Notes: a model not told the origin generated them from the sequence alone. A stretch of 64,000 bases of DNA from DAOUKH01 sp964291475 (GCA_964291475.2 OZ220064.1:1-64000); one strand, 5' to 3'. Positions 1 to 9,088 are shown, counted from the first letter of the stretch. Made by a program: numbers and translations.

Positions 1-347
1 TTGAGGGCCTTGGAGAAGCGGAGCGCGGCGAGGGGGGCTATGGGGAAGAGTGGCTCGTGCATGTGGACCACGTCGAAATCTTCGTTGTCCAAGAGCTGCT
101 TGATCTGCCGGTTCCGGTGGAAGGAGAAGGAGACGCGGGCCCACGATCCCGACAGCGGCAGCGGCACGGTCCTGCTACCGATCAGGGCGAGGTTGTCGCC
201 CCGGACCTCCTCGGCGGGCTTCGACGAGGGCGCGATTATGGTGGTGCGGTGGCCGCGGCGGGTGAACTCGTTGGAAAGCGCCAGGATGTGATTGTTCACC
301 CCGCCGGGGTGGGCCCAATCGTACGGCGACACCAGCGCGATCTTCAT
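1..347 (-). CDS. GT4 glycosyltransferase, PimA-like (N-terminal part; runs off the window)
   Basis: Reading the minus strand from the ATG at 347 gives an uninterrupted protein that starts MKIALVSPYDWAHPGGVNNH and runs out of the window after about 115 codons. The start, with the glycine-rich PGGVNNHI loop and a later VVHMHEPL segment, is typical of GT-B family 4 glycosyltransferases such as the phosphatidylinositol mannosyltransferase PimA. These transfer a sugar from a nucleotide donor to a membrane lipid at the cytoplasmic face. The ATG overlaps the stop of the upstream acyltransferase (ATGA, 4 nt), so the two are probably translationally coupled. The same glycosyltransferase/acyltransferase pairing is known from PIM glycolipid synthesis in Actinobacteria. 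The catalytic C-terminal half is outside the window, so the sugar and acceptor are not determined. Confidence 0.85.
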   Translation of the reverse strand, partial: MKIALVSPYDWAHPGGVNNHILALSNEFTRRGHRTTIIAPSSKPAEEVRGDNLALIGSRTVPLPLSGSWARVSFSFHRNRQIKQLLDNEDFDVVHMHEPLFPIAPLAALRFSKAL

Positions 348-1327
348 CGTATCCGTTCCCGCAGCGGCGGCGTGGGAGTGGGAGGAACGGCGTCCCCCGA
401 GGTCCCATTCGCCCCGTTCGCCTTCGTCCGCTTCCGCTGCCGCAGCCGCTCGTCCTGCTTGTCGGCTTCCCACACGGGCTCGAAGATGGCCGTCCACTGC
501 GTAGGATACTCCATGACGTACCGTTCGACGATATCGAGGAGTTGGCGGCTCAGAGCGCGGACGCGCTCCTCGGTGGGGCGCTCGCGCTCGACGGCTATGG
601 GTGCGTCGATGCGGACGACGTGCCGCTCGAAGCCGGCCCGCAGGCTGATGCTCGGGACGAGGGTGGCCCCGGTGCGGAGGGCGAGCTCCGCCGCGCCCAC
701 AGGCATGAGGGCCGGCTCGCCGAGGAAGTCCATGACGAGGCCGTTGCCCTGGACGGCGCGGTCGACGGCGACGCCGACCCACTCGCCCCGCTTGAGCGCC
801 CTGAAGGCGTTCTTGATGCCCGCCCCCGTGGCGGGCTCGAAGGTGAGCGATTGGGCATGACGCAGGCGCATGGTCAGATCGAGCAACCGGGGCGGTTCGA
901 TCTCCTCGGCGAGAATCATGGTGGGGGGCACGCCGAGGGCGGGGAAGGCCTGGGTCACCATGTCGAGGTTGCCGAGGTGGGCCGAGGCGATGATGACGCC
1001 CTTCCCCATGCGCTTCGCCGCTTCGTAGTGCTCCAGCCCGTGGAAGTCGATGGCGTCGCGGGTCTCCTCGGGGGTGTAGTAGGGGACGCGGGTGAGGTCG
1101 TAGTAGTTATAGGAGAGGTTCCGGAAGCTCTGGCGGATCATACGGCTGACTTCGCGGCGGGAGGCGTTGGGGACGATCCGGCGCAGGTTCAGCGCGGTGG
1201 TGCGGCGGGAGCGCCGGGCGAAGACGAAGGCGATCTCGGCCATGACGTTGGCGCAGAGGCGGCGCAGCGGCCGGGGAAGCGGCGCGATGAACGTCGCGGT
1301 GAACAACATGAGGTAGTAGCGCCACAT
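344..1327 (-). CDS. LpxL/HtrB/PatA-family lipid acyltransferase
   Basis: A 327-aa protein of the lysophospholipid/lipid A acyltransferase family, which moves an acyl chain from acyl-CoA or acyl-ACP to a glycolipid at the inner membrane. The hallmark H-x4-D motif is at about residues 117-122 (HLGNLD), and a hydrophobic N-terminal stretch suggests membrane attachment. The chosen ATG at 1327 begins MWRYYLMLF, which fits the family start. An ATG at 1366 would add 13 mostly Arg residues and has no better ribosome site. The last ~30 residues are low-complexity (Lys/Arg, then Pro/Thr). The stop overlaps the ATG of the PimA-like gene by 4 nt, so a phosphoinositol-mannoside-like glycolipid pathway is likely. 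The acceptor lipid is inferred from context only. Confidence 0.85.
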   Translation of the reverse strand: MWRYYLMLFTATFIAPLPRPLRRLCANVMAEIAFVFARRSRRTTALNLRRIVPNASRREVSRMIRQSFRNLSYNYYDLTRVPYYTPEETRDAIDFHGLEHYEAAKRMGKGVIIASAHLGNLDMVTQAFPALGVPPTMILAEEIEPPRLLDLTMRLRHAQSLTFEPATGAGIKNAFRALKRGEWVGVAVDRAVQGNGLVMDFLGEPALMPVGAAELALRTGATLVPSISLRAGFERHVVRIDAPIAVERERPTEERVRALSRQLLDIVERYVMEYPTQWTAIFEPVWEADKQDERLRQRKRTKANGANGTSGDAVPPTPTPPLRERIR

Positions 1328-1432
1328 ATGCTCGCGGCGACGTCTCCGGGGACGGCGCCGAGGCATGGTACTACAGTGCCGGAGGCGGGGCAAAAGGCGG
1401 GAGCGCCTACAAGGGTCGCCCCTGCAGGGGCG

Positions 1433-2320
1433 CTAGCGGGCGAAGACCTTGGTGGGCCGCCAGGCGCCTTTTTCACCGTCGAAGCGGAGGAGGGCGACGA
1501 GGTCGCCGTCGCCGTTGAAGGCGCGGCAGAGCGCGCCGGGCTCGGCGACGGCGCCGTTGGCGGCGACGGGCTTGCCGTGGATGATGGCCTGGCGGGTGTC
1601 GGCGTCGACGATGGCGGCGGGCAGGTGGAGGAGCGGGACGTCGAGCGGCTCCAGACAGGCTTCCAGGTGGCCGCCGAGGGCGGCGTCGTGGAGGGCCTCG
1701 ACGGTGAGGGCATCTTCGATGAAGAAGGGGCCGGTGCGGGTGCGGTCGAGGGCGGCGAGGTGGGCGCCGCAGCCCAGCGCCTCGCCCAAGTCGTGGGCGA
1801 TCGAACGGACGTAGGTGCCGTGGCCGCACTCGATGTCGAGGACGGCGAGCCCCTCGGACCAGCCGGCGAGCTCGATGTGGGCGACCTCGACCTCGCGGGG
1901 CTCCGGGGTCTCGGCGCGGCCCTCGCGGGCGAGCTCGTAGCTGCGGCGGCCGTCCTTCTTCAAGGCGCTGAAGGCCGGGGGGCGCTGTTGGATGCGTCCG
2001 CGGAAGGCCGTCAGCGCCGCCGCGACGTTGTCAGCCGCGATGGCCGAGGCGTCGGCCTCGCGGGTGACCTCGCCCTCGGCGTCGTAGGTGTCGGTCGCGA
2101 TGCCGAGGCGGACCTCGGCACGGTAGGCCTTGGTGCCGTGGAGCAGGAACTCGCTGACGCGCGTGGCCCGTCCCAGGAAGATGGGCAGGACGCCGCTGGC
2201 CAGCGGGTCGAGGGTGCCGCCGTGCCCGACGCGCTTCTCGCCGCTCAGCCGCTTCACGAGCCGGACGACGTCGAAGGAGGTGGGGCCTACGGGCTTGTCG
2301 ACGTTGAGGATGCCGTCCAT
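1433..2320 (-). CDS. truB: tRNA pseudouridine(55) synthase TruB
   Basis: A 295-aa protein that converts U55 in the T-loop of tRNAs to pseudouridine. It opens with MDGILNVDKPVGPTSFDVV, the canonical TruB start. The catalytic aspartate lies in GGTLDPLASGVLP (Asp38). The central RPPAFSALK and HGTYVRS segments and a C-terminal PUA-like region (about 235-295) are also present. It follows rbfA by 11 nt, matching the widespread rbfA-truB order. The 66 nt between its end and the acyltransferase is the largest gap in this part of the operon. Confidence 0.97.
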   Translation of the reverse strand: MDGILNVDKPVGPTSFDVVRLVKRLSGEKRVGHGGTLDPLASGVLPIFLGRATRVSEFLLHGTKAYRAEVRLGIATDTYDAEGEVTREADASAIAADNVAAALTAFRGRIQQRPPAFSALKKDGRRSYELAREGRAETPEPREVEVAHIELAGWSEGLAVLDIECGHGTYVRSIAHDLGEALGCGAHLAALDRTRTGPFFIEDALTVEALHDAALGGHLEACLEPLDVPLLHLPAAIVDADTRQAIIHGKPVAANGAVAEPGALCRAFNGDGDLVALLRFDGEKGAWRPTKVFAR

Positions 2321-2331
2321 GCGGCCCGCCG

Positions 2332-2706
2332 CTAGCGCTCGCCGGCCCCGGGCTCCGCGTCGAGGCCGTCGGAGTCGCGCATCAGGTCGAGGAGGCGGGT
2401 GCCCGCTTCGATGGAATCGTCGCGCTCGAACGTCATGAAGGGGATGTACTTCATGGTGCGGAGGCGGCCTTGGAGCTCGTGGCGCAGGCGGGAGGCGGCG
2501 GCGCGCAGTCCCTCGACGGCCTCGTCGCGCTGCTCGTCCGTGCCCAGAGTCGAGACGTAGACCTTGGCGGAGCGCAGGTCGGGCGTCACGGAGACCTCGG
2601 TGATCGAGGTCAGGCCGGAGAGACGCGGATCGCGCAAGTCGCGCATCGCCTCGCTCAGCACCTCGCGGAGGAGGTCGTTGACTCGCTGTTGCCGGCGGCT
2701 GGTCAT
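2332..2706 (-). CDS. rbfA: 30S ribosome-binding factor RbfA
   Basis: A 124-aa single KH-fold protein that binds the 30S subunit during late 16S maturation and in the cold-shock response. It begins MTSRRQQRVNDLLREVLSE and carries the RDPRLSGLTSITEV segment typical of the family, followed by a beta strand, SAKVYVSTLG. An acidic C-terminal tail follows the KH core. It lies 19 nt downstream of the VWA gene and 11 nt upstream of truB in the same run. Confidence 0.95.
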   Translation of the reverse strand: MTSRRQQRVNDLLREVLSEAMRDLRDPRLSGLTSITEVSVTPDLRSAKVYVSTLGTDEQRDEAVEGLRAAASRLRHELQGRLRTMKYIPFMTFERDDSIEAGTRLLDLMRDSDGLDAEPGAGER

Positions 2707-2725
2707 GCGGGCTCGGCCCGGGGTG

Positions 2726-4771
2726 CTAGACCACCATCTTGCGCTTACGGCTGCTCAGATAGTCGACGAGGATGTACTGCCCCAAGCGGTCTGGTGTCGT
2801 GTAAAAGACCCGCCCGCGGTTGATGCGGGTGAGCTGCTCGATGAAGTCGATCAGGTAGGAGTTGCGGTCGAGCATGAAGGTGTTGATGACGATGTCCTGC
2901 TGGGTGCAGCGGCGGGCCTCGGCGAGGGTGGCGCGGATGGTGCGGGGGCTGGGCGGGTATTGGAGGTAGAGCTGGCCGCCCTCCATGTGAGCGGTGGGCT
3001 CGCCGTCGGAGATCATGATGATCTGCTTGGTGCCGCCCTTGATCTTGGAGAGAAGCTTCTGGGAGACGGCGAGGCCGTGTTGGATGTTGGTGTAGGGGTC
3101 GAACTCGTCCCAGGAGAGGTAGGGGAGGCGGTCGGCCTTGATCTCCCGCGCGTAGGTGGAGAAGCCGACGATGAAGAGCTTGTCGCGGGTGAACTTGCTG
3201 CGGATGAGGTTGTCGAGGGCGAGGGCGACCTTCTTGGCGGCCATGAAGTTGCCGCGCATCGCCATCGAGAGGCTGAGGTCGACCATGAGCACGGTCGCGG
3301 CCTGTGAGATCTGCTCGGTGCGGTAGACCTCGAAGTCCTCGGGACGGATGCGGACGGGGGTGCCCGACGCGTCCCGCATCACGGCGTTCATGATGGTCCG
3401 CTGGAGGTGCGGGGTGAAGGTGTCGCCGAACTCGTAGGGCTTGGTGGCGTCGATGTACTCGACGCCCGGCCCGTGGTGGTCGATCTGGTGGGCGCCGGCG
3501 CGGTCCTTCTTGATGTAGGCGAAGATCTCCTGGAGCGCCCGCTGCCCGAGCTTCCGCATGCCCTTGGGGCTGAGCTCGAAGCCGCCGCCGACCTTGCGGA
3601 TGTAGCCCTCGCGTTCGAGGCGGTCGGCGAGCTCGGTGAGCTGGTCGAGGGCTTGGCGCGCCTCGGGCCCGAGGGTCTCTTCGAGGAGGTCGCGGTCGAT
3701 TTCGTCGGGCGCGCCCTGGCGGGTGCGGCGTATCTGCCGTTCGAGGTCGTCCATCTTCTGGAGTTGGCCCATCAGGTCGAGCGCGCCGGAGAGGTCGATC
3801 TCCTCGTCGCCGGTGAAGGAGTACTCGCGGCTCATGGAGGCGAGCGGGTCCATGTAGTCCATGTTGGCGGCGAGGCGCTGCATCTCGGCGGCCATCTCCG
3901 GTGAGTCGCCGAAGGCCGATTCCATGAGGTCTTGCAACTGGCGGCTCTGCTCGGAGGAGAGGCTGTCGAGGAGGGAGCGGGTCTGGGCCATCTGGCGGCG
4001 GAGGCGGTCGAGGAGGTCGTCGAAGTCCTTGGGGGGGTCGTCGCCGAACATATCGCCCCAGCGCTGCATGAAGCCCTCGAAGTCGGGCTCGCCGCCGTTG
4101 ATCTTCTCCTCCAGCATTTCGTTCAGATCGCGCATCATCTCTTGCATGGCGCGCATCTGCTCCGGCGACATCTGTTGGAGGGCCTTGGAAATGTCGCTGA
4201 AGAACGATTCGGCGGCCTGCCGGCGCAGCATGTCGAGCAGCTCGTCGAACTCGGCCTTGGCCTCGGCGTCCATGAACTCGTAGTTGCGGAGGGCGTCGAT
4301 GGCCTGGGCGGGATCGTCGCGGGGGACGGCGGCCAGCGACTCCTGGCTTCGCAGGGCGCGCCGCTCCAGGTCCTCGGCGAGCTTGCGGCGGACGTCGGGG
4401 TCGAGGCCCGACGCCTCTCCCGCGCCATCCTCGCGCAGGGCCTGGGAGCGGTCGAGCTCCCTTTGGAGGCCTTGTTCTTCCTTGTCGAAGATGGAGTCGA
4501 GCTTGGCGCGGATGTCGTCGAGCGCCGAGTCGAGGTTGTAGCGCTTCATGGCGTCCCGGCGCCGCTTCTGGAGCCGGTCGAGCAGGTCCTGGAGCCCCAT
4601 GCCGCGCTGCCCGAAGGGCTGAGGGAGGCCGGCGCGCATGAGGGCGCGGAGGGCGGCGTTGATGTCGCCGTGCTGGAGGAGCTGGTCGGAAAGCTCCTCC
4701 ATGATGGCGCTATCGTCGGGAGGGAAGACCTCTTGGCGTCCGTCCCAACGCGAATAGCGGTAGGCGGGCAT
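2726..4771 (-). CDS. Large VWA-domain protein, partner of the adjacent AAA ATPase
   Basis: A 681-aa protein. The C-terminal ~185 residues form a von Willebrand factor A domain with a complete MIDAS metal site: DLSLS at 498-502, a Thr-containing loop (DPYTNIQ) and ISDGEP. The N-terminal 480 residues are helical and highly charged, with many Arg/Glu-rich heptad-like stretches, and have no catalytic motif I recognise. The start lies 2 nt after the stop of a MoxR/ChlI-type AAA ATPase. Such AAA+VWA pairs usually act as chaperone or metal-insertion machines (magnesium chelatase I/D, MoxR/CoxD-CoxE, RavA-ViaA). The client is unknown. Its place between folB and rbfA does not reveal it. Confidence 0.85.
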   Translation of the reverse strand: MPAYRYSRWDGRQEVFPPDDSAIMEELSDQLLQHGDINAALRALMRAGLPQPFGQRGMGLQDLLDRLQKRRRDAMKRYNLDSALDDIRAKLDSIFDKEEQGLQRELDRSQALREDGAGEASGLDPDVRRKLAEDLERRALRSQESLAAVPRDDPAQAIDALRNYEFMDAEAKAEFDELLDMLRRQAAESFFSDISKALQQMSPEQMRAMQEMMRDLNEMLEEKINGGEPDFEGFMQRWGDMFGDDPPKDFDDLLDRLRRQMAQTRSLLDSLSSEQSRQLQDLMESAFGDSPEMAAEMQRLAANMDYMDPLASMSREYSFTGDEEIDLSGALDLMGQLQKMDDLERQIRRTRQGAPDEIDRDLLEETLGPEARQALDQLTELADRLEREGYIRKVGGGFELSPKGMRKLGQRALQEIFAYIKKDRAGAHQIDHHGPGVEYIDATKPYEFGDTFTPHLQRTIMNAVMRDASGTPVRIRPEDFEVYRTEQISQAATVLMVDLSLSMAMRGNFMAAKKVALALDNLIRSKFTRDKLFIVGFSTYAREIKADRLPYLSWDEFDPYTNIQHGLAVSQKLLSKIKGGTKQIIMISDGEPTAHMEGGQLYLQYPPSPRTIRATLAEARRCTQQDIVINTFMLDRNSYLIDFIEQLTRINRGRVFYTTPDRLGQYILVDYLSSRKRKMVV

Positions 4772-4773
4772 GG

Positions 4774-6174
4774 CTACCCCCGGTAGCGGAAGGCGCCTTC
4801 GACCCTGTCGCGGTTGAGCCGGCGGTTGAGGTGCAGGCCTTCGAGGATGAACTCGATGGCCGAGGCGGTGCTGGCGGCGTCCTCCGGCGTCTTGAGGGCC
4901 GCGACGGCCGCCTGGAGCTCGGGGATGCGGGCGAGGCCCTTCACATAGGTCCTGGACGGTACGTCCTCGCCGGCGTCGAACGAGAGGCCCTCGTCGAACT
5001 TCGCGACGAGCGGCTCCATGTCGCTGATGTTGGCGTAGCGGCCGAAGGCGTTCAGGCAGGCCTTCTTGACCAGCTCTTCGAGCACGCGGCCCTCGCGGCC
5101 TTCCTCGACGCTCTCCAGCTCGATCTTGCCGTTGGTGGAGGCGAGGAGGAACTCGAGGTCGGTGATCCGGGGCGCGGCGGGGTTTTCCTTGGCGCGGATG
5201 GCCCGGCGCACGGCGTTGCTCACCATGTTCTCGTAGTTGCAGATCGAGACCCGGACGCTGACGCCGGAGCGCTGGTTGATGTCGGGGCTGCGCCGGGCGA
5301 GCGCGGTGATCTCGGCGATGATCTCCTTCATGTAGTCGGGGACGTGGGTCTCGATGCCCGCGTCGGCGGGGGAGACTTCCTGCTCGACGATGCGGATTTC
5401 CTCTCCGATGTCCTTGGGGTAGTGGGTCCGGATCAGCGAGCCGTAGCGGTCTTTGAGCGGCGTGATGATGCGGCCGCGGTTGGTGTAGTCCTCGGGGTTG
5501 GCGCTGGCCACGACGTAGACGTCGAGGGGGAGCTGGACGCGGTAGCCCTTGATCTGGACGTCGCGCTCTTCCATGAGGTTGAACAGGCCCACCTGGATGC
5601 GCTCGGTGAGGTCGGGGAGCTCGTTGATGCAGAAGAGGCCGCGGTTGTTGCGTGGGATGAGGCCGTAGTGGATGGTGAGCTCGTCGGAGAGGTAGCGGCC
5701 TTCGGCGACCTTGATGGGGTCGACCTCACCGATGAGGTCGGCCATGGTGATGTCGGGGGTGGCGAGCTTCTCGGCGTAGCGCTCCTCGCGGTTGACCCAA
5801 GCAATGGGGGTCTTGTCGCCGAGGGTCTCCACCTGCTCGACGGCGAACTTGGAGACGGGGTTGAAGGGGTCGTCGTTGATCTCGCTTCCCGCGATCACGG
5901 GAATCCACTCGTCGAGCAGGTTGATCATGGCGCGGATCAGCCGGGTCTTGGCCTGGCCTCGCTCGCCGAGGAGGATGACGTCGTGCTGGGAGAGGACCGC
6001 GTTCTCGATCTGGGGGATGACGGTGTCGTCGTAGCCGACGATGCCGGGGAAGAGGTCTTCGCCCTTCTTGATCTTGGCGATGAGGTTGCGGCGGAGCTCC
6101 TGCTTCACCGTCGAGCTACGGTAGGAGCTCCGTTTCAATGCGCCAAGCGTGCGAGCTTTCGGGGGTCGTCCCAT
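4774..6174 (-). CDS. MoxR/magnesium-chelatase-I-type AAA ATPase
   Basis: A 466-aa ATPase. The start chosen is the ATG at 6174 (MGRPPKARTLGAL), which has AGGAG about 9 nt upstream; an upstream in-frame ATG at 6234 has no such site. Walker A is GERGQAKT (residues 70-77), an atypical but recognised ChlI/MoxR form. FCINELPDL is the Walker B region, and SANPEDYTNRGRI resembles sensor 1 and the pre-sensor loops of the chelatase group. The protein probably forms a ring that drives the VWA protein encoded 2 nt downstream. The 144 nt upstream of the start separate it from folB and are the longest gap between genes in this block. Confidence 0.88.
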   Translation of the reverse strand: MGRPPKARTLGALKRSSYRSSTVKQELRRNLIAKIKKGEDLFPGIVGYDDTVIPQIENAVLSQHDVILLGERGQAKTRLIRAMINLLDEWIPVIAGSEINDDPFNPVSKFAVEQVETLGDKTPIAWVNREERYAEKLATPDITMADLIGEVDPIKVAEGRYLSDELTIHYGLIPRNNRGLFCINELPDLTERIQVGLFNLMEERDVQIKGYRVQLPLDVYVVASANPEDYTNRGRIITPLKDRYGSLIRTHYPKDIGEEIRIVEQEVSPADAGIETHVPDYMKEIIAEITALARRSPDINQRSGVSVRVSICNYENMVSNAVRRAIRAKENPAAPRITDLEFLLASTNGKIELESVEEGREGRVLEELVKKACLNAFGRYANISDMEPLVAKFDEGLSFDAGEDVPSRTYVKGLARIPELQAAVAALKTPEDAASTASAIEFILEGLHLNRRLNRDRVEGAFRYRG

Positions 6175-6318
6175 TCGTCGTCGCTCCTGAGGAAAGGGCC
6201 GGGCGTGAGATCCGCCGTACCGGGGAGGCCTCACGCCGCCGGGCCGTTGGGGCCCTTGAAACGGGCCGCGGCGCCAGTATAGCGGCGCGATTCCGACTGC
6301 GGCAAGTGCGCGTGTCGC

Positions 6319-6678
6319 TCAGCGCTCCAGGGTCACGGTGACCTGCGCCTTACCGGTCCGCGCCTGTCCAAACGGGGGCTTCGGCTTGCGCACCGTGACC
6401 ACGACCTTGCTGGGGCGGAGCTCACGCCGGATGGTGCGCGCGATCTTGTCGGCCAGGCGCTCCAGCAGGTGGAGGCTTGGCCCTCTGACGATCTCCTCGA
6501 CGATGGCGTGGGCCCGGGAGTAGTCGATGGTGTCGGCGAGCTTGTCGGAGGCGCGGGCCTTGGTGAGATCGGCGTGCATCGCGAGGTCGACCTCGAAGGT
6601 CTGCCCCTCGGCGCGCTCCTTCTCGTGCTCGCCGTGCCGGCCGAAGCTTTGGATACCGCGAAGCTCGATAACGTCCAC
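6319..6678 (-). CDS. folB: Dihydroneopterin aldolase FolB
   Basis: A 119-aa protein starting with GTG (VDVIELRGIQSFGRHGEHEKE), the family signature for 7,8-dihydroneopterin aldolase, which releases glycolaldehyde in folate synthesis. The middle DTIDYSRAHAIVEEI and LLERLADKIA segments and the C-terminal VVTVRKPKPP are all typical of FolB. The gene starts 14 nt after the stop of the LON-domain gene. No other folate gene is in the window, so it is a stray pathway member inside a mixed operon. Confidence 0.93.
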   Translation of the reverse strand: MDVIELRGIQSFGRHGEHEKERAEGQTFEVDLAMHADLTKARASDKLADTIDYSRAHAIVEEIVRGPSLHLLERLADKIARTIRRELRPSKVVVTVRKPKPPFGQARTGKAQVTVTLER

Positions 6679-6692
6679 GCGACCGCTCCGGC

Positions 6693-7388
6693 CTAGTTGG
6701 GAGAAATCCGGTCGCTGAGGCCGCCCTGCCCGCCGGACTCGGGCCCGCCCTTCCCCTGCTGCCGGAGATAGAGCATCGCCTGCAGCGCCTTGTTCTCGCG
6801 GGCGAGCATCGCGGCCTCCCGTTTGAGGCGTTCGAGGGCGCTCGGCTCTTCGAGGAGGGTCTGCTTCTCGGCCATGCGCACCGCCAGGATGTTGGCGACG
6901 ATGTAGGAGAGCCGTTCGGGGTCGTCGGTGGAGAGGTCGAGGGGTGGGGGCTCGCCGCCGTAGATGGCCTTGAGGACGTCGACGTGGGCGGCGAAACGCT
7001 GCCGCACGGTCTCCATGAGGGGGGCCATGCCCTCGCCGCTCTCCGCGACGTGCTCCAGCGGCTCGATCTCGCCGCGCATGTAGGGGCGCATTTGGGTGAC
7101 GCGGCGAAGGCGGAAAGGCGTCTCGCCGACCGTCTGGAGGTTGTACCGGCCGTCGGGGAAGCGCTGGGCGTCGATGATCTTGGCCATCGTCCCGACCTCG
7201 AAGGGCGCGGCGGGGCCGCCGACCTCGCGGCCCTGCTTGATGAGGACCACGCCGAAGCCCGCGCTCCGCTCCAGGCACTCGCTGATCATGAGCTTGTAGC
7301 GCTCCTCGAAGATGCGGAGCGGCAGGGGCTGCGTGGGAAAGAGCACGACGCCCAAGGGGAATAGCGGCGTATCGGCGGGCTCGCTCAT
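6693..7388 (-). CDS. LON substrate-binding (PUA-like) domain protein
   Basis: A 231-aa protein equivalent to the N-terminal domain of Lon protease without ATPase or protease domains. It opens with TPLFPLGVVLFPTQPLPLRIFEERY, the usual LON-domain start, and has GFGVVLI and a following helical part (residues about 115-215). The tail is Gly-rich. Stand-alone LON-domain proteins are common, and their role is unsettled (perhaps substrate recruitment). It starts 10 nt after surE and is followed by folB in 14 nt. Confidence 0.9.
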   Translation of the reverse strand: MSEPADTPLFPLGVVLFPTQPLPLRIFEERYKLMISECLERSAGFGVVLIKQGREVGGPAAPFEVGTMAKIIDAQRFPDGRYNLQTVGETPFRLRRVTQMRPYMRGEIEPLEHVAESGEGMAPLMETVRQRFAAHVDVLKAIYGGEPPPLDLSTDDPERLSYIVANILAVRMAEKQTLLEEPSALERLKREAAMLARENKALQAMLYLRQQGKGGPESGGQGGLSDRISPN

Positions 7389-7398
7389 GGCGGCGCCA

Positions 7399-8184
7399 TT
7401 ATACTCCGCGGCCGTTCTTGAGCCGCTCGGCTATGACGGGGGCGAACTCGGCCAGCACCGGCGCGAAGACGTCGGAGGTCAGCTCCAGGTGGAGGGGGGT
7501 GATCGAAACGTGGCGGTTCCGCACGGCCCAGATGTCGGAGCCCTTCTCCGCGTTCCACTCGGTCTTTCCCCGCGCGATGTAGTAGTAGTCGTGCTTTGGG
7601 TTTTGGGCCTTCTCCAGCTTCGGTTCGAAAGCGCCCTGGGCCAGCTTGGTGACGAGCACGCCGTCGATCTCGTCGAGCGGGGTGTTGGGGAGGTTGACGT
7701 TGAGCAGCATCGGCCCGGTCAGCGTCTTGTCCTGGAACATTTGCGCCAAGACCCTGGCGACCGCCGCGGCCGCGTCGAACCGCACGTCGGTCAGTGTGGT
7801 CACCGAGAGGGCGATCGAGGGCGCGCCCCAGAGATTGGCGTGCACTGCGGCCCCGACCGTGCCCGACATCATCACGTAGATGCCGGTGTTTGCGCCCTCG
7901 TTGATTCCCGACACGACGAGATCGGGCTTGGGCATGATGCCTTGCATGGCGAGGATGACGCAGTCGCCGGGCGTGCCTTCCACCGAGTAGGCCTTGATGC
8001 CCTCGATGCGCGGCATTACTTCCGAGATGCGGACGGGATGCTGGATGGTGATGGCGGCCCCGACGCCGCTCTGCTCGCGGTCGGGAGCGATGACGGTGAC
8101 CGTGCCCACGGACGTCATGGCCTCGGCCAGACACCAGATTCCTGGGGTGTAGAGGCCGTCGTCGTTGGTTACGAGGATGTTCAT
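7399..8184 (-). CDS. surE: 5'/3'-nucleotidase SurE
   Basis: A 261-aa nucleoside monophosphatase. The N-terminus MNILVTNDDGLYTPGI contains the paired metal-binding aspartates (Asp8, Asp9). Further family motifs are APDREQSGVGAAIT (with the metal-ligand Ser), VEGTPGDCV and VSGINEGANTG. It probably hydrolyses purine nucleotides in stress or stationary phase. It sits between panC (61 nt upstream) and the LON-domain gene. Confidence 0.96.
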   Translation of the reverse strand: MNILVTNDDGLYTPGIWCLAEAMTSVGTVTVIAPDREQSGVGAAITIQHPVRISEVMPRIEGIKAYSVEGTPGDCVILAMQGIMPKPDLVVSGINEGANTGIYVMMSGTVGAAVHANLWGAPSIALSVTTLTDVRFDAAAAVARVLAQMFQDKTLTGPMLLNVNLPNTPLDEIDGVLVTKLAQGAFEPKLEKAQNPKHDYYYIARGKTEWNAEKGSDIWAVRNRHVSITPLHLELTSDVFAPVLAEFAPVIAERLKNGRGV

Positions 8185-8245
8185 GGGAAGGCGCGGCGCC
8201 GGTTAATCATAGGCGAAGCGGCGGGCGGTGTCTCCGGCGCGTGGC

Positions 8246-9088
8246 CTAAGGAAGCTCGAGGAGGACGTTGTCGATGAGGCGGGTCGCGCCGATGCGGACG
8301 GCGGTGGAGAGCATCGCCGTGCCGCGCACCTCACCCTCGACCTCCGCCAGGGTGCCGGTGTCGGCGAGCGAGAGGTAGTCCGGCTTCGCGAGGGGTTCAG
8401 CCTCGATGGGGCCCCGTGCGATGCGGCGCAGCGCGTCGGCGTCCCGCTTGCCGGCGGCCCAAGCGGCCTCGGCGGCGAGCAGCCCCTTGCTCAGGCAGAG
8501 CGCGGCGGCGCGTTCGTCCGGCGAAAGATAGGTGTTGCGGCTGCTCATGGCGAGGCCATCGGGCTCGCGCACCGTCGGGGCGACGACGATCTCGATGGGG
8601 AAGTCGAGGTCGCGGGCCATGCGCCGGATGAGGAGCGCCTGCTGGCCGTCCTTCTGGCCGAAGTAGGCCGTATCGGGCTGCACGATGTTGAAGAGCTTGG
8701 CGACGACGGTCAGGACGCCGGCGAAGTGGCCCGGCCGGCTGGCCCCTTCGAGACGCTCGGCCAGCGGGCCGGGCTCGACGGTCGTCTCGTAGCCGTCGGG
8801 GTAGACCTCCTGGGGCTCGGGTGCGAAGACCAGCGCGGCGCCCTCCGCCTCCAGCAGGGCGAGGTCGCGGCCGAGGTCGCGGGGGTAGGACTCGAGGTCC
8901 TCGCCGGCGCCGAACTGCGTCGGGTTGACGAAGATGGAGGCGGCGACGGCGGCGTTCTCGCTCCGGGCGCGGCGCACCAGTGAGAGGTGCCCCTCGTGGA
9001 GGTAGCCCATCGTCGGGACGAGGCCCAGGGAGCCGGCCAAGGCGGTGCGCGCCGCCCTGAACTCGGCGATCCGGCGGAAGACCCGCAT
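8246..9088 (-). CDS. panC: Pantothenate synthetase PanC
   Basis: A 280-aa ATP-dependent ligase that joins pantoate and beta-alanine. PTMGYLHEGHLSLV carries the HEGH variant of the HIGH motif (31-34). FVNPTQFG and YFGQKDGQQ are substrate and ATP contacts, and SSRNTYLS is the KMSKS-like loop. It begins 12 nt after panB in a panD-panB-panC series. Confidence 0.97.
   Translation of the reverse strand: MRVFRRIAEFRAARTALAGSLGLVPTMGYLHEGHLSLVRRARSENAAVAASIFVNPTQFGAGEDLESYPRDLGRDLALLEAEGAALVFAPEPQEVYPDGYETTVEPGPLAERLEGASRPGHFAGVLTVVAKLFNIVQPDTAYFGQKDGQQALLIRRMARDLDFPIEIVVAPTVREPDGLAMSSRNTYLSPDERAAALCLSKGLLAAEAAWAAGKRDADALRRIARGPIEAEPLAKPDYLSLADTGTLAEVEGEVRGTAMLSTAVRIGATRLIDNVLLELP

Noticed and set aside
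542..2335. Long plus-strand open frame antisense to the acyltransferase and truB
   Set aside because: Arises from the high G+C third positions of truB on the other strand; the sequence is Gly/Asp/Glu/Val-rich with no motif or ribosome site.
7398..7403. TATAAT on the minus strand between surE and the LON-domain gene
   Set aside because: It overlaps the surE stop codon, has no -35 match, and the genes are only 10 nt apart; probably chance.
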